A DNA stretch of 64,000 nt from Chryseobacterium cucumeris (GTDB lineage Bacteria > Bacteroidota > Bacteroidia > Flavobacteriales > Weeksellaceae). Shown in pieces: positions 9,801-17,740 of this stretch (within the stretch, counting starts at the first letter, position 1; each line of letters begins with the position of its first letter). The position numbers and the translations under genes are program-made. The notes beneath the pieces are model-generated. The model was not told the DNA's origin, searched no databases, and worked only from the letters and a program-made list of their open reading frames with translations. The stretch covers positions 4,216,001 through 4,280,000 of the forward strand of contig NZ_CP068760.1 of assembly GCF_016775705.1 (NCBI RefSeq), in the 5' to 3' direction.

Positions 9801-9897
9801 TGAAGCAGGGATTTCATCGGGAAGTATCCAGGGATACCAGTCCGGAGTTATGCCTGCTACCAGAAATTTTGCCTTCAATGTGAAAGTTAATTTTTAA
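6874..9897 (+). CDS. SusC/RagA-family TonB-dependent outer membrane receptor
   Basis: 1007 residues from ATG 6874; the longer frame from TTG 6841 would run through a likely promoter or leader. A signal peptide (MKYKLKLLSVGVAFFIGSETYFS) is followed by the plug domain. Its typical elements are EGIVVTALGIKREKRSLGYSTQ, the GYKSI region, FVVDGVPI, DIETVNVLKGAAAAALYGSRAQNGAIIITTKKG and a long beta-barrel. It ends in an aromatic residue (VNF) as outer-membrane barrels do. The N-terminal carboxypeptidase-like extension found in many SusC proteins is absent. It works with the SusD lipoprotein 11 bases downstream to import a large nutrient, either glycan or peptide; no enzyme nearby indicates which. 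Confidence 0.95.
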   Translation: MKYKLKLLSVGVAFFIGSETYFSQGKQDTLTTKNIEGIVVTALGIKREKRSLGYSTQEVKGEDLTRNPTTNFMNNLSRKVAGLEIRQSTNFGGSVDAVSRGYKSILGDNQALFVVDGVPIINRNINSLAQQNGFNGYDYGSPVSDINPNDIETVNVLKGAAAAALYGSRAQNGAIIITTKKGKKNKQGIGLEYSGSLSVSSIDKSTFPEYQTQYGQGYLGNTLIPYQNGSLVYFWNDASYGVPYDPNLSVWQYDAFIPDSHNFGRQTPWVMAKNGPITFFDKATNRTNNIAFSGANDRASFRLSYTNTSATDIMPNSYLVKNNLGGNASYKITDNLTASIFANYIVQSTKGRNSTGYGDNIMGNFRQWWATNVDIQYQKYLFDTFNKNYTWNMKNPVNLSPAYWDNPYFTRYKNYQNDKRERFAGNFSMSYDLSKEVNILARVGTDGYNMITEERRAAGSIPAFFSFNPIEQPSGYAVTNLRFTETNYDLIATYKKNIVENLNLQVLLGGNINVQTSYSNAQTTSGGLYIPGLYTISNSAATPAKPLITDTSKYIYGAFIQASVGYKNTYYLEGTFRRDQSTALPKGKEAYYYPSVSASMVFSSLLKKEWLSFGKFRAAYAEVGSDTGADQLINRFIPQASFANNPVYSYNTTLRNADLMPQKLKNFEIGTNMQFFKNRLGFDLSWFRNIAFNQILPLPVSLATGSAAKIQNTGELTTKGIELSLNITPLKFNNFNWDVMLNWSNPKTKVTALREGIENITIGTLQGGISINAPLNKEYGSIWGADFVYDPNGNKIVGKNGAYLHTDDSDHNLGSFQPDFIAGLTNSFTYKNFNLSFQIDWRKGGKIFSLDQYYGYGTGLYPDSVGLNDLGNPIRNTLDNGGGVILPGVMQDPNNPGIYIPNTVRLDKSMSSQTLGTDPPVAAFVYDASFIKLRQLSVSYTFNTNFLRNTGIQNLTVGFTGSNLWIIHKNLPYSDPEAGISSGSIQGYQSGVMPATRNFAFNVKVNF

Positions 9898-9908
9898 AAA
9901 CAATAACA

Positions 9909-11348
9909 ATGAAAAATACAATTATATTAAGTTCATTTCTGGCTTTATTCCTGGCAGGATGTACTTCCGAAGATGTCAATCTTGATCCTCATGTAGCTTA
10001 TAACATGTCCCCGGAACCTCTTCTTACCTATGCAGAAAAGGAATTGAGCGATTATATGACGACTCCAAGTGTTAATGAAAATAATTTCCGTCTTATCATG
10101 CAGTACTGGCAGGAGACCACATATGTGAACGAAAGTAACTATAACTTTACGGCAAGAAATGTTTCCAACAATATATGGGGAGATAATTATGTGAATGTCC
10201 TCAACAATCTGAACAAAGCAAAAGAACTTGTGGAACAATACCAACCTGGACCATCAGAGCTGAATACATGGCCCGCAAAGAAGAAAAACCAGCTGGCTGT
10301 TATAGATATTCTATCGGTATATACATTTCAGACATTAGCAGATACTTTTGGGGATATTCCGTACAGTCAGGCACTCAATCATCATCAATTTCCTCTTCCG
10401 GCTTATGACGATGACAGACAGATTTATGAAAGTTTGATCAGCAGACTGAAAACAGATCTTAATAATTTGGAGGAAGGAGCTGGAACCTTCGGATCGGGTG
10501 ATATTCTTTACAACGGTGATATTGGAAAATGGAAAAAGTTTGGAAATTCACTGCTTTTAAAACTGGGAATTGCGCTTTCAGATATCAATCCAACGTTGGC
10601 ACAGTCTACAGTAAATACAGCAATTACAGGAGGTATTATTACAGATGAATCTCAAAATGGTCTTTTCCGGTATCTGGCGGAGACTCCCAATTTCAGTCCA
10701 TTGTATGAAAACCTTGTGAACAGCGGAAGGGATGACTTTTTTGGAGGAAAACCCTTTATTGATTTTATGAATACGACCTCAGATCCAAGGATAACAAAAT
10801 ATTTTCAGGATGTAGACGGAGAATATATAGGACAGGTCATAGGTTTGGCGGGGGAGTTTTCTGCATTTTCAGCACCAGGAATTTTTGCTTATACTCCTAT
10901 AACTCCAGGAAATCTGATGACGCATACGGAAGTGGCTTTTTATCTTGCTGAAGCAGCAGCCAGGTTTGGGATAGGAGGCAGTCCGGAAACTTTATATAAA
11001 AATGCAGTTAGGATTTCGTTCCGTGAATGGGGGTTTTCTGATCAGGATGCTCAAACATATCTAACAAACAATCCTTATAACGCTTCCAACTGGAAGAAAT
11101 CTATCGGAGAACAGGCCTGGGTAGCCATGTACAATCATCCGGTGGTTTCCTGGAACTTTTACCGTCGTTTGGATTATCCAGCGCTACAGGCACCACCTAC
11201 AGCTATTACCAATGCAGAAGGGAAAGTTCCGGTAAGGCTGCAGTATCCCACCTTAGAAGCAACGACTAATGGATCCAATTATGCCAAAGCTGCCACGGCA
11301 ATTGGAGGAGATAGGCTTACCACCAAAGTATTTTGGGATAGCCATTAA
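9909..11348 (+). CDS. SusD/RagB-family nutrient-binding lipoprotein
   Basis: 479 residues. The lipoprotein signal ends at Cys18 (LFLAGC), followed by TSED. The body is helical with SusD features: the TPR-like start (YNFTARNVSNNIWGDNYVNVLNNLNKAKEL), LSVYTFQTLADTFGDIPYSQAL, GDIGKWKKFGNSLLLKLGIAL and the C-terminal WVAMYNHPVVSWNFYRRLDYPAL. It resembles the SusD-like_2 branch. It caps the SusC barrel at the cell surface. It follows SusC by 11 bases and is followed by a terminator at 11402. Confidence 0.94.
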   Translation: MKNTIILSSFLALFLAGCTSEDVNLDPHVAYNMSPEPLLTYAEKELSDYMTTPSVNENNFRLIMQYWQETTYVNESNYNFTARNVSNNIWGDNYVNVLNNLNKAKELVEQYQPGPSELNTWPAKKKNQLAVIDILSVYTFQTLADTFGDIPYSQALNHHQFPLPAYDDDRQIYESLISRLKTDLNNLEEGAGTFGSGDILYNGDIGKWKKFGNSLLLKLGIALSDINPTLAQSTVNTAITGGIITDESQNGLFRYLAETPNFSPLYENLVNSGRDDFFGGKPFIDFMNTTSDPRITKYFQDVDGEYIGQVIGLAGEFSAFSAPGIFAYTPITPGNLMTHTEVAFYLAEAAARFGIGGSPETLYKNAVRISFREWGFSDQDAQTYLTNNPYNASNWKKSIGEQAWVAMYNHPVVSWNFYRRLDYPALQAPPTAITNAEGKVPVRLQYPTLEATTNGSNYAKAATAIGGDRLTTKVFWDSH

Positions 11349-11401
11349 ATGAACAAAATCCTTAATATCTTCCTTTTTCATATCGATTATTTTGTATCCT
11401 T

Positions 11402-11428
11402 AAGCCTGTATAATGCAGGCTTTTTATA
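11402..11428 (+). terminator. Intrinsic terminator after SusC/SusD
   Basis: AAGCCTG (11402-11408) pairs with CAGGCTT (11416-11422), followed by TTT and an AT-rich tail. Confidence 0.75.
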
Positions 11429-11537
11429 TTATTTCAAAAAACAGTTGGTAGATAAAAATTGCCCATTTATAGCTATTTTTTTCCGGTTCATATTCATTTG
11501 TACATCTTTGAAACTGTAAATAATAAATATTTGAATT

Positions 11538-11963
11538 ATGAAAGTAATCGGAATTTCAAAACTAAGGAGCAGATTCTTTTTAATGTTGGCTTTAGGAAGT
11601 ATTTTCTTCAGCTGTAAAAACAGTGATGATGATGATCCGGCTCCCGGCTCACATGGCATTGAAGTAGCAACAGGAGTATTCAAGGGTACCATGAAAATCC
11701 AGGGGCAAGATTATTACAATGCAATAGTTAATGTTTCAAAGACAGGTGATTCCTATGTTAAAGTACAGCCTAAATCAGGTGAAGCGTATTCAGCAGCAAC
11801 CTCTAAAACCTTCAATGTTACCAATTCTGCTGGAGTAAGTGTTTCGGGCAATGACAGCCAGGGTAGTTTTAACTACATGATTTCATCAAAATCACTTCAG
11901 ATCAGCACTCAGAAAGCATCCGAAAATGAGGTAGCTTTTTATTTTGAAGGCGAAAAGCAATAA
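11538..11963 (+). CDS. Small lipoprotein of unknown function
   Basis: 141 residues. The N-terminus (SKLRSRFFLMLALGSIFFSC) ends in a lipobox-like Cys at residue 26, then an acidic patch (KNSDDDDPAPG). The remainder is Gly/Ser-rich with alternating polar strands (GVFKGTMKIQGQDYYNAIVNVSKTG), which suggests a small beta structure. I do not recognise a family. It stands between a terminator and the DNA glycosylase gene, which faces it. Confidence 0.7.
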   Translation: MKVIGISKLRSRFFLMLALGSIFFSCKNSDDDDPAPGSHGIEVATGVFKGTMKIQGQDYYNAIVNVSKTGDSYVKVQPKSGEAYSAATSKTFNVTNSAGVSVSGNDSQGSFNYMISSKSLQISTQKASENEVAFYFEGEKQ

Positions 11964-12040
11964 TACAATAAAATGTGGTTGGTTTATTATTCGAATGTTG
12001 AATAATGTTTTGGCTTATGACTCATGTCTTAAGCCAATTT

Positions 12041-12118
12041 TTAAAATAATTTAAGTCCAACGATCCCCACGACAATCAGTAATGCTGATAATAATCTTAA
12101 AATACTGGCAGAATCCTT
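12041..12118 (-). pseudogene. C-terminal remnant of an SMR-family (EmrE/SugE-like) efflux protein
   Basis: Directly after the stop codon of the glycosylase, in the same minus-strand frame, 25 codons run to a TAA. The text is about KDSASILRLLSALLIVVG then IVGLKLF. It reads like the fourth transmembrane helix and end of a small multidrug resistance protein, whose members commonly finish with a hydrophobic helix and (I/V)GLKL. No N-terminal SMR sequence is present. The simplest reading is a deletion that removed the rest of the gene. It could also be chance, since the stretch is short. Confidence 0.55.
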
Positions 12119-12721
12119 CTACTTATTAGGCTTGCTCACATATTTATTTCCTTTCACAAAAAAGCGCCAGGGTAAAAGCGCGTCTTCCTGTGCATAGGCA
12201 ACACCTATCCGGGGACCTGCAATAATGTCATCCGGAGGATAAGAAATACCGTGATCTTCAATCCAGATTTCATGGCCGGTGAGCTCTTTTTTATTAAAGG
12301 ACCGGTCAATACCTAACGCTTTGGCAGCTGATCCGGGACCTGCAGAAATAGCAGGTTTAGAGGCAGGCATATTTCTTCTATGCTCCATAATTTCTTTTCC
12401 TACCAGAGGTTCAACAGCTCTGATGAGTACTGCATGAGGCTCATCTTCCACGGATGTTACTACATTAAAAAGATGGTGAATTCCATAGCATAGATAAACA
12501 TAAGAAACTCCGCCATGGCTGTAGAGCGTTTCAGTACGGTCTGTCCGTCTGCCGCCATAGGCATGGGAAGCTTTATCTATCACGCCAAAATAAGCTTCTG
12601 TTTCTACAATGATTCCTGCTGTTTTTTCACCATTGAACTCTGTAAAAAGTACTTTTCCCAAAAGATCCCGGGCCAGAAAAAGAACGTCCTGATTGGAATA
12701 GTAGGAGAGAGGTAGTTTCAT
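12119..12721 (-). CDS. DNA-3-methyladenine glycosylase (AAG/MPG family)
   Basis: 200 residues, normal for the family. Recognisable blocks are LARDLLGKVLF, the catalytic-region IIVETEAYFGVIDKASHAYGGRRTDRTETLYSHGG with the general-base Glu in VETEAY, VYLCYGIHHLFNVVT, AVLIRAVEPL, and GPGSAAKALGID near the end. It excises alkylated purines such as 3-methyladenine in base-excision repair. Its start codon shares two bases with the start of a small divergent ORF at 12720. Its stop is immediately followed by the SMR remnant. Confidence 0.95.
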   Translation of the reverse strand: MKLPLSYYSNQDVLFLARDLLGKVLFTEFNGEKTAGIIVETEAYFGVIDKASHAYGGRRTDRTETLYSHGGVSYVYLCYGIHHLFNVVTSVEDEPHAVLIRAVEPLVGKEIMEHRRNMPASKPAISAGPGSAAKALGIDRSFNKKELTGHEIWIEDHGISYPPDDIIAGPRIGVAYAQEDALLPWRFFVKGNKYVSKPNK

Positions 12722-12899
12722 GAATGACTTTAGAAATTATTCATTCAAATTTAATGATAATCCTGTAAAAACAGAAGAATATGAAGGTGAAATTAAAAAG
12801 GTACCACAAAAAGCCAGATTTCATAAAACAGTGAGTAATTTGGCACATCCATTGTTGTTTTCCAGGTACATCATTTCACACCACTATAAAAAATTATAG
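12720..12899 (+). CDS. Small basic protein (59 residues), unknown function
   Basis: ATG 12720 to TAG 12899. The sequence begins MNDFRNYSFKFNDNPVK and ends LAHPLLFSRYIISHHYKKL. It is basic, with no membrane segment or signal peptide, and I recognise no family. Support for a real gene: the codon usage looks like that of neighbours, and a terminator-like hairpin with a T-run begins 14 bases after the stop. It starts divergently within the ATG of the glycosylase gene, so the two would share a very compact promoter zone, each promoter lying in the other gene's coding sequence. This is unusual and lowers confidence. Confidence 0.45.
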   Translation: MNDFRNYSFKFNDNPVKTEEYEGEIKKVPQKARFHKTVSNLAHPLLFSRYIISHHYKKL

Positions 12900-12912
12900 G
12901 TTTTGACACTTA

Positions 12913-12944
12913 TTTTCCCTGGAGTAATCCGGGGAATTTTTATT
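12913..12944 (+). terminator. Intrinsic terminator
   Basis: TTCCCTGG (12915-12922) pairs with CCGGGGAA (12929-12936, with one wobble pair) and is followed by TTTTTATT. It ends the small ORF at 12720 and faces the terminator of the DPP gene. Confidence 0.7.
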
Positions 12945-12962
12945 GGTCCAAGTGTGTTGAAA

Positions 12963-12992
12963 TAAAAAAGTCCCACATCCATGTGAGACTTT
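12963..12992 (-). terminator. Intrinsic terminator after the DPP-IV-like gene
   Basis: Read on the minus strand, AAAGTCTCACAT and ATGTGGGACTTT form a near-perfect stem with a 2-base centre, followed by T's. Confidence 0.85.
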
Positions 12993-12997
12993 CAATT

Positions 12998-15169
12998 TTA
13001 TCTTGCTCCCGGAGGGCAGTGTTCTTTCAGGTATTTTGTAAACATAGTAGCCAGATGCAGAGATGTTCCTTCTCCTTCATTAATAGAATGGGTACGGTTA
13101 GGATAAGACATCAGCTGAAACTGTTTGTTATATTTTACCAGTTCATTAATATATACTTCCGTATTCTGGTAGTGTACATTATCATCTCCCGTTCCGTGAA
13201 CCAGCAGAAGATTTCCTTTTAAGTTTTTAGCATAGGCCAGCGGAGAACCGTTGACAAAATCTTCTCTGTTTTCCTGTGGGAGACCCATATATCGTTCCTG
13301 GTAGATATTATCATAGAATAACTGATTGGCAACGGGTGCAATTGCAATTCCTGTCTGGTAAATATCAGGATATTGTCCTAAAAGGTTCAGGGTAGAAGAA
13401 CCTCCGCCGCTCCAGCCCCACACGGCAACTCTTGAAGTATCGATATAAGGCCATTTTGCGAATAAGGCTTTAGCTCCCATTGCCTGATCACGGATATTGA
13501 GCTGTCCTATTTTCCGGTAAATAGATTTTCTCCATTCCCGTCCTTTTGGAGAAGGAGTTCCGCGGTTTTCAAGGGACACGTAAAAATAGCCGTCTTCTGC
13601 CATATCACCTGTATATAAATAATTCCAGCCTGTGTAGAAATTATCGGTAACGGTTTGTGATCCCGGTTCTCCATACACTGTAAAAACAACAGGATATTTT
13701 TTATGGGGATCAAAATTTTTAGGTTTTACTACCCAGCCGTCCATTGTAACACCATCCTGTGTTGTAACCTGGAAGAATTCTGCTTTAGATCTTGCCGGGT
13801 CGACTTTTGCAGATCTTTTGGCTGCAACCAGTTCTTTATGGTCGGGAAGCGATATGACAGATCCCATGGAAATGGAATTCACACTGTTATTGGTAAACAT
13901 AGCGATTTTCCCATTGGGTGAGATCGTATATTGGTTAGAACCTTTAAAAGCTTCAGGCGTTACTTTTTGAGCTTTTCCACCTTTCATACTTACTTTATAA
14001 AGATATTTCTGAGTGGCGTTATCTGGAGAAGCCAAAAAGTAGATCAGTTTATTGGGAACATCAAAAAACTCAGGTTTGATAACATCGAAAGCATCTTTTG
14101 TGATCAATGTTTCTTTACCGCTCATATCTATTTTATAAATATGTCTCCATCCGTCTTTTTCAGACAGCCATAAAAATTCTTTCCCATTTTCAATCCAGTC
14201 CCAGCCGCTTGGATCATTATCATTCCATCGGGATTTTATGTCAATCCATGCTGCATCTGTTTCTGTATGAATGGTCTTACTGCTTCCGGAATCCGCATCA
14301 GCAACAATAATTTTACTTTGATTCTGTTTTCTGTTCAGCTGCTGAAGAATGACCGATCTGGAATCCAGCACCCATTCCATTCTGGGAATATAGTTTTGTA
14401 CTTCATCACCTGCTATATCAGCTTTCTTTGTTGATTGGGAAGCCAGATCATAAAACCAGATGCTGCATCCTGAAGGATTTTCTCCAACTTTCGGATATTC
14501 TACAGGAACGGTAAACGAATACAGGCTGTCCGTATTATTGATCATCAGGAAATTCTTGGTACTTCGGGCATCCATTTTCCAGTAGGCGATTTTCCCGCCG
14601 TCCGGAGACCATCTGAAACCATCCTGCGTTCCGAATTCTTCTTCATATGCCCAGTCAAAAGTACCATTGATCATTCTGTCGGTACCATCATTCGTAATTT
14701 TACTGATCTGATTATTTGAAAGATCCTCAATATAGATATTATGCTTAGAAACATATGCTACCTTTTTTCCGTCAGGTGAATATTTTGCAAACATTAACGA
14801 TGAAGCCGGCAAACCTTTTCCAAGCTGGATCAGTTTTTTTGTGTTTTTATCGAAAATCCAGTAATCTCCACGGGTATTATCCCTCCATACTTTTTTGGTA
14901 TCGGCAAATAGCAACAGGCTTTTTCCATCAGGAGACACCTGAAAACTCTGTACCTGCAGAGCATTGGAACTTCCGGCAGGAATCAGTTCACTACTGTTTA
15001 AAAGCGTCTGATCTTTTTCGGGATGCAATAGATCAACAATTTCAACCCCTTTTTTAGTAAATGAATAATAAGCATTGCCATCGGGAGTCCATTGTGTCTT
15101 CTGTGCCGCCAATGGTGACAAACACAGGAAATACAATGCAATAGCTGTTAGTTTTTTTATGTTCTTCAT
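12998..15169 (-). CDS. Dipeptidyl-peptidase IV-like serine peptidase (family S9)
   Basis: 723 residues with a signal peptide (ALYFLCLSPLAAQ). The N-terminal beta-propeller is the DPPIV_N type: repeated FQVSPDGKSLL / KYSPDGKKVAY / FRWSPDGGKIAYWK motifs, plus TFDWAYEEEFG, the Glu-Glu substrate N-terminus clamp. The C-terminal hydrolase has the nucleophile Ser587 in GWSGGG (commonly GWSYGG), the Asp in HGTGDDNVHYQN and the His in NRTHSI. It removes Xaa-Pro dipeptides (or tripeptides, as prolyl tripeptidyl peptidase does) from peptides in the periplasm. It lies 14 bases after the Xaa-Pro aminopeptidase gene, so the two form a proline-peptide unit. Confidence 0.93.
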   Translation of the reverse strand: MKNIKKLTAIALYFLCLSPLAAQKTQWTPDGNAYYSFTKKGVEIVDLLHPEKDQTLLNSSELIPAGSSNALQVQSFQVSPDGKSLLLFADTKKVWRDNTRGDYWIFDKNTKKLIQLGKGLPASSLMFAKYSPDGKKVAYVSKHNIYIEDLSNNQISKITNDGTDRMINGTFDWAYEEEFGTQDGFRWSPDGGKIAYWKMDARSTKNFLMINNTDSLYSFTVPVEYPKVGENPSGCSIWFYDLASQSTKKADIAGDEVQNYIPRMEWVLDSRSVILQQLNRKQNQSKIIVADADSGSSKTIHTETDAAWIDIKSRWNDNDPSGWDWIENGKEFLWLSEKDGWRHIYKIDMSGKETLITKDAFDVIKPEFFDVPNKLIYFLASPDNATQKYLYKVSMKGGKAQKVTPEAFKGSNQYTISPNGKIAMFTNNSVNSISMGSVISLPDHKELVAAKRSAKVDPARSKAEFFQVTTQDGVTMDGWVVKPKNFDPHKKYPVVFTVYGEPGSQTVTDNFYTGWNYLYTGDMAEDGYFYVSLENRGTPSPKGREWRKSIYRKIGQLNIRDQAMGAKALFAKWPYIDTSRVAVWGWSGGGSSTLNLLGQYPDIYQTGIAIAPVANQLFYDNIYQERYMGLPQENREDFVNGSPLAYAKNLKGNLLLVHGTGDDNVHYQNTEVYINELVKYNKQFQLMSYPNRTHSINEGEGTSLHLATMFTKYLKEHCPPGAR

Positions 15170-15183
15170 AAATATAATTTGAA

Positions 15184-16578
15184 TTAAGCCAGATGTTCAG
15201 CTCTGTAATTTTCAATGTCTTCAACGGATTTGATCAATCCGTTCCCCAGAAGTCTGTAACTGTCATCCGTAATCAGGAAATCATCTTCCACACGGATTCC
15301 ACCGAAATTCCGGTATTCATTTACTTTATCATAATTAATAAAGTCTGCGTTTTTATTTTCAGCCTGCCAAATGTCAATCAATTCCGGAATCATATAAATA
15401 CCAGGCTCAACTGTCACTACAAAACCGGATTCCAAAGCTTTTCCTAAACGTAAAGATTTCAGTCCGAATGTTTTGGTATCTTTTGGTTCTTCTTCAGTAT
15501 AGCCAATATATTGTTCCCCGAGGTCTTCCATATCATGTACATCAAGTCCCATCATGTGTCCCAGTCCGCACTGAAAAAACAGCGTATGAGCATGGTTTTC
15601 TACAGCATCTTCGGGATTTCCCTTCATCAGTCCAAGATCTACAAGACCTTCTACCAGATGTTGCGCCGCTTTCAGGTGGATATCTTTAAACCTTACTCCC
15701 GGTTTCAAAAGCTTCTGGGCTTGATTAAAAGCATTCAGAACCACTTCGTACATTTCCTTCTGCTTTGTTGTAAACGTTTTGCCTACAGGAAAGGTTCTGG
15801 TAAGATCGCCCGCATATCCCATTGAAGTTTCTGCTCCGGAATCGTTCAGGAAAAGGTCTCCTTCTTTGATTGTATTGAGACGATAATGATTATGCAGAAT
15901 ACCTCCGTTGATCGTCACAATGGGAGGATAAGACATCTGGCATTCTTTGTTGGCGGCAAGATATTGGATCGCATTGGCAATTTCATATTCTTTCATTCCC
16001 GGTTTCGCAAGACGCATGGCCAGCAAATGCATTTCATTGGATACATTTACAGCCTGTTCGATCTGTACAATTTCCTGAGCTTCTTTAACAGAACGCTGTT
16101 TGACAATCGCTTTGATCATTTCGACAGAAGGCTGCAAATCCTTAATTTTAATTCCAAGAAGATCTCCCAGCAAAATTTTATTGGAAGACTGATAGGGAGG
16201 AAGATAGTGCACTTTTCTACCGGAAGCCTGTGCTTTTACCATATATTGTACAAGTTCTGCGTAAGGTAACGTTTCCTGAACACCGGATTTCAGGCTTTTT
16301 TCCTTAAGGGTTTCCTGCCTTCCCATCCATACAATTTCATCTATACTTAGCTCATCTCCGAAAATGATGGTTTTATTTTCATCAATATCGATAATAGCTG
16401 CTATACGGGGTTCCTGAATCCCGAAGTAATATAAATAGGTACTGTCCTGGCGGAAATAATAAGGGTTATGCTCAAAGTTTACAGGATTCTCTATATTTCC
16501 CAGAAATAATAAGATTCCATCGGATACATTTTTCTGTAATACTGCTCTTCTTTCTTGATAAGTTTGTGCTGAAAACAT
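15184..16578 (-). CDS. Xaa-Pro aminopeptidase (aminopeptidase P, family M24)
   Basis: 464 residues, close to the bacterial PepP length. The N-terminal creatinase-like domain is followed by the pita-bread metalloprotease domain. Metal ligands are visible in FLNDSGAETSMGYAGDLTRTFP (two Asp), GLGHMMGLDVHD (His), VVTVEPGIYM (Glu) and GGIRVEDDFLIT (Glu). There is no signal peptide, so it is cytoplasmic. It cleaves the first residue from peptides with proline in second place, which complements the DPP-IV-like enzyme in the same operon. The upstream gap to the AraC gene contains a palindrome at 16622. Confidence 0.94.
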   Translation of the reverse strand: MFSAQTYQERRAVLQKNVSDGILLFLGNIENPVNFEHNPYYFRQDSTYLYYFGIQEPRIAAIIDIDENKTIIFGDELSIDEIVWMGRQETLKEKSLKSGVQETLPYAELVQYMVKAQASGRKVHYLPPYQSSNKILLGDLLGIKIKDLQPSVEMIKAIVKQRSVKEAQEIVQIEQAVNVSNEMHLLAMRLAKPGMKEYEIANAIQYLAANKECQMSYPPIVTINGGILHNHYRLNTIKEGDLFLNDSGAETSMGYAGDLTRTFPVGKTFTTKQKEMYEVVLNAFNQAQKLLKPGVRFKDIHLKAAQHLVEGLVDLGLMKGNPEDAVENHAHTLFFQCGLGHMMGLDVHDMEDLGEQYIGYTEEEPKDTKTFGLKSLRLGKALESGFVVTVEPGIYMIPELIDIWQAENKNADFINYDKVNEYRNFGGIRVEDDFLITDDSYRLLGNGLIKSVEDIENYRAEHLA

Positions 16579-16621
16579 ATTATGAATAGTTTTTATTTTA
16601 AAACTTTAAAGTTACGATTTT

Positions 16622-16637
16622 GTACTATTTATAGTAC
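16622..16637. promoter_or_regulatory. 16-bp palindrome in the divergent pepP / araC region
   Basis: GTACTATTTATAGTAC is a perfect 7+2+7 palindrome, 44 bases upstream of the aminopeptidase start and 126 bases before the AraC gene. The size suits a dimeric regulator. Its owner is unknown; AraC proteins usually prefer direct repeats. Confidence 0.35.
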
Positions 16638-16763
16638 TTTATTCATTAAAAATAAGAATATGTAAAATTTGGATTTTAATATCATATGTAATGTTCATAT
16701 TTTGCTTACCTTCAGCAATATTTTAACCTTGCTAATCTAATAACCCGGTAAAGCATTCATATT

Positions 16764-17648
16764 ATGATGAAGAGTCTCCAGTTTTCTGTTCCTGCCGATT
16801 CCAACAAAAGTATACGTATTCAGGAAGATATAATGCCTAATTTCTATCCTTATTTCCACCGCCACACCGAAACCCAGATCATGTGGATTCTTAAAGGACA
16901 TGGAACACTGGCCATAGAACAGAATCTCTTTAATTTTGAGGCGGGTGATATTTTCTATCTCGGAGCCAATCAGTCCCATGTTTTCAGAGGTAATTTTGAA
17001 AAAAATGAAAAGCAGAAGGTTCATTCCATCTCTATTTTTTTTGATCCTCATAAAAAGATCGCTGCATTTTTTGACTTACCGGAATTTGAAGAACTTAAAA
17101 ACTTTATCAGTCATTCAGAAGTAGGATTTCAGGTGGCTTCCAGGCTTACAAAAAGTATCGGAGAAAATATTGCGGCATTACAAAAAACAAAAGGAGTAGA
17201 TCAGATCATAGATTTTATAAGAATTTTAAACCATCTTATGCAAAACAGGCATCTGCATATTCCCTTATCTCCGGAAAAGAAACTGCCTGATCATATTTCC
17301 GATACAGACAAAAGAATTATTGATGCCCAGACTTTTATCAAGAAAAATTTTACCCAACATAAACTAACCCTTGATCTGATTGCCAAAGAAGCCTGTATGA
17401 CTCCTCAGGCTTTTTGCCGTTCTTTTAAAAAACGTACCCGCATTACTTATATTGAATATCTCAATGAGCTTCGTGTACAGCGGGCCTGCAGACTTTTAAC
17501 AGCCAGCAGCATGTACAGTATTTCTTCTGTGGCTTTCAATAGTGGGTTCAATAGTCTTACCAATTTTAACAGGGTTTTCAAATCCATTATGAAATATTCC
17601 CCTAAAGAATATCTGAAACACTACAAAGAGGCTACTATACAGCAATAA
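16764..17648 (+). CDS. AraC-family transcriptional regulator
   Basis: 294 residues. The N-terminal cupin-like sensing domain carries YFHRHTETQIMWILKGHGTL and FEAGDIFYLGANQSHVF. The C-terminal part has two HTH motifs: LDLIAKEACMTPQAFCRSFKKRTRITYIEYLNELRVQRA and ISSVAFNSGFNSLTNFNRVFKSIMKYSPKEY. It is 92 bases upstream of the hydroxyproline catabolic operon and on the same strand. It is also divergent from the prolyl peptidase genes, so it probably controls one or both. The likely inducer is hydroxyproline or a breakdown product, inferred from context. Confidence 0.92.
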   Translation: MMKSLQFSVPADSNKSIRIQEDIMPNFYPYFHRHTETQIMWILKGHGTLAIEQNLFNFEAGDIFYLGANQSHVFRGNFEKNEKQKVHSISIFFDPHKKIAAFFDLPEFEELKNFISHSEVGFQVASRLTKSIGENIAALQKTKGVDQIIDFIRILNHLMQNRHLHIPLSPEKKLPDHISDTDKRIIDAQTFIKKNFTQHKLTLDLIAKEACMTPQAFCRSFKKRTRITYIEYLNELRVQRACRLLTASSMYSISSVAFNSGFNSLTNFNRVFKSIMKYSPKEYLKHYKEATIQQ

Positions 17649-17715
17649 AAAACAACATGTTAAAATACGGTTAGAATACATTAAAATATTAACATTTTCC
17701 GTTTTAAAATTCACC

Positions 17716-17723
17716 TAGTTTTG
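17716..17723 (+). promoter_or_regulatory. Bacteroidota -7 box (TAGTTTTG)
   Basis: TAGTTTTG fits TAnnTTTG, 17 bases before the first ATG of the hydroxyproline operon. No TTTG-like -33 element was found at the usual 19-21 base distance, which would suit a promoter that needs an activator. Confidence 0.45.
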
Positions 17724-17740
17724 AATAAATATTATTTAAT

